Assembly (NCBI RefSeq): GCF_000787575.1
Contig: NW_012236524.1
Coordinates: 124,001-188,000 of the forward strand
DNA: 64,000 bases
Direction of reading: 5' to 3'
DNA from: Acytostelium subglobosum LB1
Lineage: Eukaryota; Evosea; Eumycetozoa; Acytosteliales; Acytosteliaceae
Shown here piece by piece: positions 11,850-22,400 of the stretch. Position 1 is the first letter of the stretch. Each line of letters begins with the position of its first letter. A program made the position numbers and the translations under genes. A model generated the notes under the pieces. It was given only the letters and a program-made list of their open reading frames with translations. It made no database searches and was not told the origin of the DNA.

Positions 11850-13487
11850 TCAGTTACCTTTTACACATGATCCACGTCCTACGCGAATGGGCACAGGGTC
11901 ATGATCATAGAGCAGAGTCCATTTGTTATCTTCAACAGAGTAGAGATAGTTCTTGTTTGTGCCGCCAAGATATAGGACTCCATGTGATGGAACAAACCAC
12001 AACTTGATATGGCTCTCAAACACTGGACAGTTTGCCAGTTGGGCTGACTGCTTGTTGGTGATCGAGTGCCTTTTGAACGTCACTCCATCCAATGAGTATA
12101 TACTGTCGCTGTTATCAAAGCATATTGAGCTGGTATCTCTAGAGAGCGCTGCTGCTATGTATGTTTGAGTGACCATTGTTCGAACATTGAAAGCGATAAC
12201 ATCTCGATGATTGGACGCCAAGCTGTTGGCCATCGTCCTTTGGCCTCCAACCATATAGATCGTGTTGTTGTGGAAGTGGATGGTTGGCCAGGCCAACCCA
12301 AACGTGAGCTGTCCAACTTTGCTGAACTTCTGAGTGTCAATGTTGAAGCAATCAACTCGCTTCCTCATCTTATTGTTCTGATCGAATCCACCAACGAGAT
12401 AGATGTTCTTTTCGCCGTCGTAGCATGCCGAGATGTAGTAGCCTCCATTCACGCCAGAGATATCATTGTCAAACCGTTGTTTGTCCACCAGGGAGTATCG
12501 AAGGAACTTCTTCTGTCGGTCCTTCCCGCCAAACACATAGACATTGCCACGTGCATAAACGAACGAGGTGAATACTTGATCGTGGTTATGGCCAAGTGCA
12601 TCTGGGATCGTTGCCCAGGTGGACGATTGAAGTGAGAGCATTGTGAGGTCGTTGTTGTGCGCTGCGACAATGTTCACATTGGCAATGGGTATATCGATTT
12701 GTGCAATATTACGACCATGCTCGATCAGTAAAAAGCATGACTCGATCTGCTTCTTGATCTGATCCAGCTTGCCAACATCAATCTTGATACGATGTGCTTG
12801 AAGACGGTGTGTTGACACATCGTCATAGGGTACCTGACGCATATGCAGGGCGTGTCGACCAATCTTTGCCAACAGTTCATCGTCGCTGGGCTCCGGTTTA
12901 TCAACATCAACGTCATCCGATAGGAGCAACAATGTCTGAGTGTAGGGCATCTTGATGAATTGATCGATTGATGTGCTTGACATGATGGCCTCGAGTAGCT
13001 TTGGACTGTCTCTTGATGACTGATCATATCTCTCACCGCCAACATATGATGACGATTGGTTGATGATGAAGTGATTGATGTCAATGATTTCATTGACGAT
13101 GTTGTTGATTGTTGATTGAATGTGTGTCATCTGAGCATTGATCGGTGTCTTGATCTTGTGCTCTTGAGCCATCAACAACTTGAACATTTGTTCAAAGTGA
13201 TCGCTCACCTCTTTGGAAGTGACCTCCAACGATTGATATGACGATGCACACAGTTGAAGTGTCTTCCAGAGATGCTCCATTCTCGTTGTCAACCATAATG
13301 ATTGATGATCATTGGTCGATAGACTCTGTTTGATCCTTCTCAAATGATCAATCTTGTGACCATTGTGTGTCTGCACCAAGCAATCAGTGCACACCAACAC
13401 ATTGCACTGCAAGCAAACAAACTCTGTCTTCAAACTATGAGTGTCACATGTTATACAATCAAGATTAATGTTGTCCTTGTTACTCAT
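11850..13487 (-). CDS. B-box zinc finger plus kelch-repeat protein, copy C (intact)
   Basis: Single exon, 545 residues, start MSNKDNINLDCITCDTHSLK. The B-box ligands are complete (CDTH, CLQC, CTDC, HNGH). The helical middle matches copy A almost base for base from about 12950 to 13340, including LLEAIMSSTSIDQF. The kelch half has ARGNVYVFGGKDR, KNIYLVGGFDQNN, NTIYMVGGQRT and GVLYLGGTNKNY blades, ending near PVPIRVGRGSCVKGN. Role unknown, as for copy A. The gene looks fully functional and may be one of the active members of the island. Confidence 0.85.
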   Translation of the reverse strand: MSNKDNINLDCITCDTHSLKTEFVCLQCNVLVCTDCLVQTHNGHKIDHLRRIKQSLSTNDHQSLWLTTRMEHLWKTLQLCASSYQSLEVTSKEVSDHFEQMFKLLMAQEHKIKTPINAQMTHIQSTINNIVNEIIDINHFIINQSSSYVGGERYDQSSRDSPKLLEAIMSSTSIDQFIKMPYTQTLLLLSDDVDVDKPEPSDDELLAKIGRHALHMRQVPYDDVSTHRLQAHRIKIDVGKLDQIKKQIESCFLLIEHGRNIAQIDIPIANVNIVAAHNNDLTMLSLQSSTWATIPDALGHNHDQVFTSFVYARGNVYVFGGKDRQKKFLRYSLVDKQRFDNDISGVNGGYYISACYDGEKNIYLVGGFDQNNKMRKRVDCFNIDTQKFSKVGQLTFGLAWPTIHFHNNTIYMVGGQRTMANSLASNHRDVIAFNVRTMVTQTYIAAALSRDTSSICFDNSDSIYSLDGVTFKRHSITNKQSAQLANCPVFESHIKLWFVPSHGVLYLGGTNKNYLYSVEDNKWTLLYDHDPVPIRVGRGSCVKGN

Positions 13488-13583
13488 TCTATATATAATT
13501 TATTATTATCATTACTTATAAGTATTATCTCTTTTCTACAACTTGTTTGATGATCAAATAAAAATGAACACTGTGTTGCGCAC

Positions 13584-15201
13584 TTAGTTGGAAATAATGC
13601 ATGAACCATGTGATGATCTACCAATCACAGGGTCATTGTCTTTGAGCAGTGACCATTTGTCATCCTTCAATGAGTAGAAGTAGTTGTTGCCTGTGCCACC
13701 AAGCGATATTATGCCAAATGATGTAACATATCTCATCTGAATGAAGTTGACAATATCGTGACACTTCAATTTGGACTCTGAGTCTTTGGCTGCCAGTGAG
13801 TACCTTTTGAATACTTTCAACGACATAACATATAAGTTGCCAATGTTATCAAAGCAAGCAGAGTATAAATCATCCGAGATGACATAGGTCTCTACTTTAG
13901 CATTGACCTTTGTGTGGACATTGAACGAGATGATGTCTCGATTGACTTTGTCGACCTTTTTTCCACCAAATATATAGATGATGTTGTCTTTGATGTTGAT
14001 GGTGGGCCAGGCCAGACCTTCCTTAAGGTCTCCAACCTTACTGAACTGTTGAGTTTCAATGTTGAAACAGCCAACTCGGCTCAATATAGTGTCATTAAGC
14101 TCGCCACCGACAAGATAGATGTTTTTATCTCCATCATAACATGTCGAGATGAAGCTGCCTCCAACAATGCCAACAATCTCGCCTTCATAACATCTCTTTT
14201 CCTCCAATGAATATCGCGAGTACTTTGTCTGTGTGCCCTTTGCGCCACCAAACACATATATATTGTCACGAGCATATACATATGATGTATACACTTCATC
14301 AAAGTCACTGTTGAAGGCATCTTTGATTGTTGTCCAGGTGGATGTACCAAGTGAGAACAACGATATGTCCCTCAGATGAGCTGAGACAACCTTACCATAC
14401 ATGCCAACCGGTTCTACATTTGGACCAATCATTTCGAAGCACGACTCGATCTGCTTCTTGACCTGCTCCAACTTGCCAACATCAATCTTGATACGATGTG
14501 CTTGCAGGCTTGATGTGACAACATCATCGTAAGGTACATCTCGCATGTGATGAGTGTGCATACCCACCAGGGTCAACAACTCATCATCAGTCGGCTCCAA
14601 CATGATGTACGATCCATTCATTAAGGAACGAGTGTAAGGCATCTGGATGAATTGATCGATGGACGAACAAGTTAAGATTGATTCAAGGATCTTGGATTGA
14701 TCCCTTGGCTCTTTGGAATCATCATATCTAGGTGGTGATAGACGATGCTGATTGATTGACGACGAAATGATTGAGATCTACGATCTCATCGATGATATCA
14801 TTGATTGTTGATTGAATATGTGTCATCTGAGCTTTGATCGGTGCTGTGGTCTTGTGTTCCCGAGCCATCAACAACTTGAACAGTTGTTCAAAGTGATCTC
14901 TGACCTCTTTTGTTGTTACTTCCAATGATTGATGTGATGTTGCACAGAGTTGAAGTGTCTTCCAGAGATGCTCCATCCATGTTGTGGACCACAATGATTG
15001 ATGATCTTGATCATCTCTATGATCCTTTGCTCCTCTCGACATACTTCTCTTTATACTTGCCAAATGATCCATCCTATGACCATTATGAGTCTGCACCATG
15101 CATTCCAAACACATCAATACATTACAATCCAAACAAATAAACTCCTTTCTCAAACTATGATGAGCTCGACACAATATAATATTATTATTATTATTATCCA
15201 T
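13584..15201 (-). pseudogene. B-box plus kelch copy D, split by one frame break
   Basis: The start codon at 15201 gives MDNNNNNIILCRAHHSLRKE, a complete B-box (C, H, CLDC, CLEC, HNGH) and the shared helix, running in one frame to about 14735. The family sequence then continues in another frame (PPRYDDSKEPRDQSKILESI) to SHGSCIISN at 13584, with good kelch blades (ARDNIYVFGGAKG, KNIYLVGGELND, NIIYIFGGKK). The break lies at about 14735-14760, at the junction of helix and linker. One missing or extra base explains it, so it is either a very young pseudogene or an assembly error. No other lesion is seen. The kelch half is close to copy E. Confidence 0.75.
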
Positions 15202-15258
15202 TATATATATATCTCTATCTCTATATCTATTGTGTTTATTCATCCTTTTATTTGGGAG

Positions 15259-15441
15259 ATGCCAGAGGAAACTTTGAGATCTCAAGTTGCTTTGTTGATC
15301 GAGACACTTGAGGATTGGATCAAAGTCTTTCCAAGAAAGATTTTCGGAAGGCATGATTTGAAGACCAAGGCAGACAAGGAGAATCCAGCCAAACAGGACA
15401 AGAAGAGGAGGAGAGCCTCATCAGAGAAGGACGATGAATAA
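15259..15441 (+). CDS. Small basic-tailed open frame, uncertain gene
   Basis: A 60-residue frame beginning MPEETLRSQVALLIETLEDW and ending in a Lys/Arg-rich stretch (KQDKKRRRASSEKDDE) that resembles a nuclear localisation signal. Composition differs from antisense noise. It sits between B-box copies D and a kelch relic, on the opposite strand. I do not recognise it; it could be the last exon or fragment of another gene carried along by duplication. Confidence 0.3.
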   Translation: MPEETLRSQVALLIETLEDWIKVFPRKIFGRHDLKTKADKENPAKQDKKRRRASSEKDDE

Positions 15442-15445
15442 ATGG

Positions 15446-15542
15446 CTACCAATCACAGAGGAGTTGTTATCCCCGACTGAATAGACAATTTGCAATCCTT
15501 CAATGAGTAGGTGTAGTTGTTGCCATAGTGCCACATAGCGAT
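15446..15542 (-). pseudogene. Short relic of a kelch 3' end
   Basis: About 97 bp align with the 3' end of copy D (13618..13710): shared stretches include CTACCAATCACAG and CCTTCAATGAGTAG, with GTAGTTGTTGCC following. Reading frames are lost. It lies just downstream of copy E in the family's orientation, so it is the last remnant of another tandem copy. Confidence 0.6.
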
Positions 15543-15561
15543 CGATCAATCAATCAATCAA

Positions 15562-17231
15562 TCAGTTGGAAATAATACATGAACCATGTGCCGACCGATT
15601 GACAACTGGGTCATTGTCTTTGAGGTGAATCCATTTGTTATCCCTGACTGAATAGAGATAGTTCTTGCCTGCTCCACAAAGTGATACGACACCATATGTT
15701 GGGACAAACCTGAGCTGAATGAAGTTGACAAGATCGGGACACTTCAATTTAGTGGTCTGCATGGTGGCCAATGAGAACATTGAGAATGTGTTCAAAGACA
15801 GAATGTAGATGTTGTCACTGTTGTCAAAGCAAGCAGAGTACAATTCGTTGGGTATGGCATAGTAGGATACAGTAGCGGTAACCTTTGTGTGAAGGTTGAA
15901 CTAGATGACATGTCGATTAATCATGTAGGATTCTTTGCCGCCTATGATATAGATCAAGTTGTCCTTGGAGTGGACCGTTGGCCAGGATATTCCATCCTTA
16001 AGGTCTCCAACCTTACTGAACTGTTGAGTGTCAATGTTGAAACAGCCAACCCTTTTCAATATCTTGCCATCTAGCTCACCACCGACAAGATAGATGCTTT
16101 TATCTCCATCATAACATGTTGAGATGAAGCTGCCTCCAACAATGCCAACAATCTCGCCTTCATAGCACTGCCTTTCTGCCAATGAATATCGCGAGTACTT
16201 GGTCTGTGTGCCCTTTCCACCTCCAAACACATAGACACTGCCACGTGCGTATATATATGAGGTGTATACTTCATCAAACTCGCTTTTGAAGGCATCTTTG
16301 ATTGTTGTCCAGGTAGATGTGCCAAGTGATAGCAATGATATGTCTCTCAGATGAGCTGATACTATAGTGTTATTACTATTATTAGTCTTGCCAACCTGCT
16401 CCACATTTGATCCAATTGGCCCAATCATTTCAAAGCATGATTCGATCTGCTTCTTGACCTGCTCCAACTTGGCAACATCAATCCTAACTTGAGGTGCTTG
16501 CAAGCTTGATGTGACAACATCGTCATAGGTACATCTCGCATATGTTGAGTGTGTAGATCGATCAGAATCAACAATTCATCATCGGTTGGCTCAACCTTGT
16601 TATCCAGCCTATGCATTAATGATCGAGTATAAGGCTTCTGAATGAATTGATCGATGGACTTGCATGATTTGATCGACTCGATAATCTTGGATTGATCCCT
16701 TGGTTCTTTGTCATCTCTGTCAACATCGATCTGTGGTGGTGCTGATTGATTGACCACAAAGTGATTGAGTTCAACGATCTCATCAATGATATCATTGATC
16801 GTTGATTGAATATGTGTCATCCGAACAGTTATCGGTGCCGTGACCTTGCGCTCCCGAGCCATCAACAACTTGTACAGTTGTTCAAAGTGACTTTTGACTT
16901 CTTTAGACGTGACATCCAATGATTGATATGACGTTGCACACAATTGAAGTGTCTTCCAAAGATGATCCATCCTCGTTGTGAACCACAATGACTGATGATC
17001 ATGCTCCTCATTATTATTATCCTTTGCCTTTGTCTTTGACTTTGTCTTTGTCTTTGTCTTTGACGTTGACATCATTGATGTTGACAGACTTTGTTTTATA
17101 GTCTCCAAATGATCCATCTTATGACCATTATGATTATGTACCATTCATTGTAAACAAACCAATGTCTTACACTCCAAACAAACAAACTCTTTTCTCAAAC
17201 TATGATCAACACATAATATAATATTATTCAT
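15562..17231 (-). pseudogene. B-box plus kelch copy E, decayed
   Basis: The start at 17231 gives MNNIILCVDHSLRKEFVCLE, then a TGA falls where the family has a zinc-ligand Cys (CLQ-stop-MVHNHNGHK). The frame resumes and runs through the shared helix with a KTKTKSKTKAKD insertion. It shifts near 16500-16530 (HMRDVP) and continues as kelch blades (ARGSVYVFGGGKG, KSIYLVGGELDG). A TAG at about 15903 interrupts the last blades, which end as YSACFDNSDNI to SHGSCIISN. At least three separate lesions make this a pseudogene. It is closest to copy D in its kelch part and divergent from the PFK-2 gene. Confidence 0.85.
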
Positions 17232-17461
17232 CTTATCTCTATCTATTGTTGGTATTCATTTTAATGAACATAAGTTGTACTTTCACCATTCATCTTGATG
17301 TGTTTGGTTGAAGTTCTTTTGATTGTAAATTGATTGAAATTTCAAAAGTTGTCCATTTCACACTTTGATGAAGGTGAAGTTGTTTATTGTCATCACTTTG
17401 AACTTAACAATTTAATATCTGTTTTGTTGTTTATTTATACAAGTACAATATATATTTTAGA

Positions 17462-19450
17462 ATGGCATCTGTGACATCAGTGGCATCATCAGCTGAGGCT
17501 GATGGGAATAAACAACAGCAACAACCACATCAACAACAACAACAGAAACATCAACTTCATCATAGTCAGAATCATAATCATTATCATCAACAACAACCAC
17601 ATCAACATGATTTAGTAATATTCTTTAAGGTTAGGGGAAAGATGAGATCTGTTGTATTCACAGGCCACTCATTAGAAGACCTCAACGATGTGTTTGTTCT
17701 CAACTTCCCAGAGTTTAGCAAGGATACACTCACACCCTTTGTAATCAAACATCGCCAGAGTCGCATTGTCTACGAGCTAGAAGAAGTCTCAGACCTATAC
17801 CCAGGCTGCATACTCGAGATGCGCAAGAACACAAGTGACTGTATGTAGTTGATGAATCGCGTCCCAATCAATCAATCAACTAACATGTGACTCATTGATG
17901 TAGCGATCGTTGAGGGCAAGAGAAGAAACTATGTATACACAGGCTTTGAGTCCAACAAGATTGTGGTGGTGATGGTGGGCATGCCAGCATCGGGCAAGAC
18001 GTTCATCGCCAGGAAGATTAGGAATCTACTTAACTGGATGGGAGTAATGGCCAAGGTGTTTACTGTTAGTGACTACCGCAGGAACAGAGTGGGAGCAAAG
18101 CAATCAGCAGAGTTCTTTGATCCTGGCAACGTAGATGCATCGTATGTAACACCATGGGACTTGGCAGCCAGTCCCCTCAAGTACTAACCTTTAATCAATC
18201 AATCAAACAGACGTGTCAGACTACATATGGCCGTTGCTGCCATTGATGACATGATGTCGTGGCTAAACAGTGGCGCACAAGCTGGTATATATGACGCTAC
18301 CAACCTGACGGAGGAGCGTAGACAGCTCATCCTGGCAAGGTGTACAAGAGAAGGTGTCAACAAGGTCATCTTTGTCGAGTCCATATACACAGATCAGTCC
18401 ATGATGGAGGAGAACATGCTTGAGAACTGGAAGCTCTCTCCAGAGTAAGTGGATTGATTCGAATCATTACAATGATGCCATGACTAACTCAATCAATCAA
18501 ATCAATCAATCATAGTTACGCTCACAATGTAAGTGAGAGTGAGGCAGCCAAGCACTTTAAGGAGAGACTATTCTTTTATCAGAAGGAGTACGTGGCGATT
18601 AACGACGACCTCCAGTACATCAAGTTGTACGATGTCGGAAAGAAGATCATTGCCAACAAGATCACGGGTTACTTGCCTGGCCGCATCATGTACCTGCTGA
18701 TGAACCTACACCTGCACTCGCGTCCCATCTGGCTCTGCCGCTCGGGCCTCAGCGAGTGGAAGGCGCAGGGCCGCAAGGGCGGTGACTCGGACCTCAACGC
18801 CGAGGGTGAGACGTTCAGCCATCTGCTGGCCAGCTGGGTGGAGGAGCACACCAAGAACAACGAGGAGGTCACCGTGTGGACGTCGACGCTGAAGCGTGCC
18901 ATCCGCACGGCACAGTACATTCCACATCCCAAGGTGCACGTTCGCGCACTCGATGACATTGAGCGAGGCGAGTGGGTTGGACTGACACGCGAGGAGATAC
19001 TCAACCAGATGCCAGATGAGTTTGGCGCTCACTCTGATGACAAGCTTGGCTATCGCATTCCTCGTGGAGAGAACTATCTAGACGTCATCCAACGACTAGA
19101 GTCTGTAATTTTAGAACTTGAACGAAGTATGTATCGTAAACACAATGTATATTTAACAATGACCGATCCAAGGCCATTCCAGGCCCTCTTATCAGGGTCC
19201 GATGATGACGACAATGACTAATCACACTCCTCCTCCACCTAACCATCTCACAGCAAGAAACACCTCATTGATTGTCAGCCATCCAGCACCATTGCGATGC
19301 CTTTATGGATACATCACTGGCGAACCGATCGAGAAGTTCCCCTTCATCCAAATACCGCTGCATACGGTGATCTCACTCAGGCCTTCAGCCTATGGATGCG
19401 AGATCAAAATGTATCCGTTGGCCATGCCAAAGGATACTACTCACCATTAG
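17462..19450 (+). CDS. 6-phosphofructo-2-kinase (PFKFB type) with AIP3-like N-terminus and degenerate phosphatase site
   Basis: Five exons (17462..17840, 17904..18141, 18211..18444, 18516..19126, 19254..19450) give 552 residues. After Gln/His-rich sequence, about residues 50-125 (FFKVRGKMRSVVFTGHSLED ... YELEEVSDLYPGCILEM) resemble the N-terminal domain of AIP3/Bud6 and SRCIN1 proteins. The kinase domain follows: P-loop GMPASGKT, YRRNRVG, IYDATNLTEERR, VIFVESIYTD and KLSPDYAHN. It makes fructose-2,6-bisphosphate, the allosteric regulator of glycolysis. The phosphatase domain is present (GGDSDLNAEG, TLKRAIRTA, IVSHPAPLRC). The catalytic RHG is WLCRSG, with Ser360 in place of the phospho-accepting His, and the acid position is Val (GEWVGLTREEI). 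A kinase-only enzyme is therefore inferred. All four introns carry CTAAC. Confidence 0.93.
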
Positions 19451-22400
19451 CCAAGTTGGAGTCCACCAGGCCAAGGACTCTGTGTGAGTGTGTGTATGTA
19501 TAGATAGACCAGCCATGGCGATTGTGGGGACCCCCCTTTAGTATCCTGCCTCCGAACAACTCTGTGTTGTTGAGGGTGGGGTCTGGATGTTGGGGCGGAC
19601 TCGGCCCTCGCCAAGGTGTCTCACCGTTCGTTCGTGAAGAGACGCATGCTATGGATGGAAGATGGCATGGCCTGCCCACACATCCTACCACCTGGGGGCG
19701 CATGCCAAACAGTGTCATTGGGTTGGAACCCAAATGTGGAGACTCCGTCTATCGGCCAAGCAAGTAAGAAAGTGTTTGTTTGTGTGAGTGAGCGGGTGAT
19801 GTNNACAACCTTGAATAAAGCCCGAATTAGTGTCATGGTCAATCGTCTACGCGTCACCTCACGTGTCTGAGTTGAGGCTATTTGTTGAGTAATGGGCAAC
19901 AAAAATATCGATTGCGGCCCACGCAGCAGCGAACAACAGTTTTCTGGGCATTGTCGCCGATAGAAGAGTTGGTAATTTAGGATCTGTCACATTCAAGTGT
20001 TTGTTGTTCAATCAATCAACCATTATCACCCCAACCTTGTATCCACCCATTCATTCATTTCGTTCATTCATAAGTAGTCCAACTTCAAACTCATTGCAAC
20101 TTAAGTTTATCTCTTATCTCTTCCCTTTATTATTCGTTAATAAATAGAACAACATCAACACACATAAGTAATAGATAGATACATATACATACATAGATAG
20201 ACACACCACTCACACCTAGGGTCATTGACACACCTAATTATAATATTACAGTAAGTGTCGTATGTCCACACACCAAGCTTATCAACTTGGAACAATCACC
20301 GTCACCACCATCTCAACATTGACATGACATCTTTGGCATCGCCTGTGTTTCCATGACGTAGTTGAACATTGTCAACAACACAATGTGTGTGTGTCTAATC
20401 ATTGCAACTACACATTCATTCACACACGTGATGGCAATGAACAATGACGGGGTTGTTAGTGTTGTTGTTCTTGGTCTTCCTTCTTCATTCTTTCGTTCCC
20501 CCTTACCACTACCCCACCGTCACCAGACAATAATAGATCCTCCTCCACCCACCCATCCATCCACCAACCCACACATTCACGTGATCACATACACATACAC
20601 TAAGAAGAGAAAAGTGAGATGCTTAATCTACTTCTATCTATCTTAAACAAACCATCGATCACCCACAACCACAACACTCCTATTGTCATCTCAACAGCTT
20701 GCTCCTTTGACAAACAGTGTGAGGTCTGTCCGATCACCCAAGGGTGATGTGTTCAGAACCATATCACACAGCATATGGATGAAGCGATGGGGAGCCTTGT
20801 TGTCCAACATTGACACACACACATACCTGTTCGACGATACAACACCATTGCATCCAACCCCATTGATCAGTGTGTGGGGCAAAGGTTAAGCTGATCGTCG
20901 TTGCCCAAGTGTGGTATGTGTTTGTATTTGTTTGATTGTGTGTGTGTGTTGTGTTTGATTGATTGACTGAATGATAAAGTGTAATGAGTGTACTCGATCA
21001 AAGGACACTCACACACAATAATTCAAACACAATGCTGTGTGTACCTCCATCAGCCACTATTATTAGAATGATCGTCGTTGAACCGACCTATCCCTCCCTT
21101 ACCCTACCCTTCCGTATTACTTCCTGTTTGCCATTTCCTCCATCCCCTCTTTGTTTATTGTCTGTTTGTGCCCGATGCCTGGGAAAGTAGTGTGAATGAG
21201 TGAGTGTGGAGTGATTGATTGATGAGTGTGTGTGAGCTGATTGAGAGGTGGACGCGGAGTTACGAAGCAGTAGATGAGGGCATGCCAAACTTGTTTCCAA
21301 ACAACCAATCCAACAACAATCCAACAACAACAACAAATAACCTGTATTAATAGAGAGAGAGAGAGAGTGGAAGTGAAGTTAAAGAGTGTCGCAGCAGTCA
21401 GTCCATTGTCATCAGCAACGAGAGTCTCGATTCCATTGCCAACCCCCCTCATCCCACCACTACTTGTATCATTACTATTGTATCATTATCATTATCATTA
21501 GCAACATCATCAACAATAACAACAACTTTCCTCAACTCGATTTCCCTCAACTATCTTCATCAACATCATCATCCATCATCCATCCTTGTACTACCATTAG
21601 CCTGCCCAATAATTAATTAATCAATACTATGCTTTGTTGAACCCCAATAACTTCCCCAACCCTCAACTTCACCAGCCCTCATTGCCATTGCATTGCCCAA
21701 ATCCAAATGCTGTACTATTAGTCCATCTCCATCAATCCATCCACTTCACTCACATCATCATCATCAATCAGTTCAACATCCAAGTTTAACAAGTTAGTTT
21801 GTCAACCAACAAATTTTACTTACCTTGGAAGTTTAATAACTTATTTATTCAATCATCATCAATCACTCCCAATCAGTATTATTAATTTCATACCAACATT
21901 ACCATCACCATCTCCAGCCAGCCAGCCAGCAAGCAAGCCCAAGATCGCAAGCAAGCCAGCCAGCCTAGACCAGCCCATCTCTAATATTGTACAATACGTA
22001 AGTGAACACTTAAACAAACAAAGCCATCCGACCCGACATACACCTCCAAGGTGCACCCGATCACCTCATCATCGTCCCCATCTTCATCATCATCATCACC
22101 ATCACATCTTCATAATCCTCAACACGATCACCGCCATCCATTGCATAATTCAACGACAATCAACAGCCAATTATCACATGACAGTTGACTGGACCTCTAG
22201 GTCAAGGCCGCCACTCATATTCTCGATTGATCACGATCATTTGATGGGTGCGCGAAACACACACAACACATCACACTCGCACACAAACATTTGTGGGCGT
22301 CGTTTGATCGCACCCTCCATCACCCGTCCACATCCAATTTCCAGTCCAATCAACTTTTGAGTTGCCTTTTAAACACGCCAACAACAATCAATGTAACAGT

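Noticed and set aside
19522-19767. Open frames in the GC-richer block after the PFK-2 gene as a protein gene or as RNase P/SRP RNA
   Set aside because: Both strands are open with odd Trp/Gly/Pro-rich content, and I could not find the conserved cores of RNase P or SRP RNA.
20683-20889. Possible exon (VRSVRSPKGDVFRTISHSIW...) preceded by CAACAG
   Set aside because: No upstream exon in frame, no motif and no downstream continuation; kept only as part of the unexplained block.
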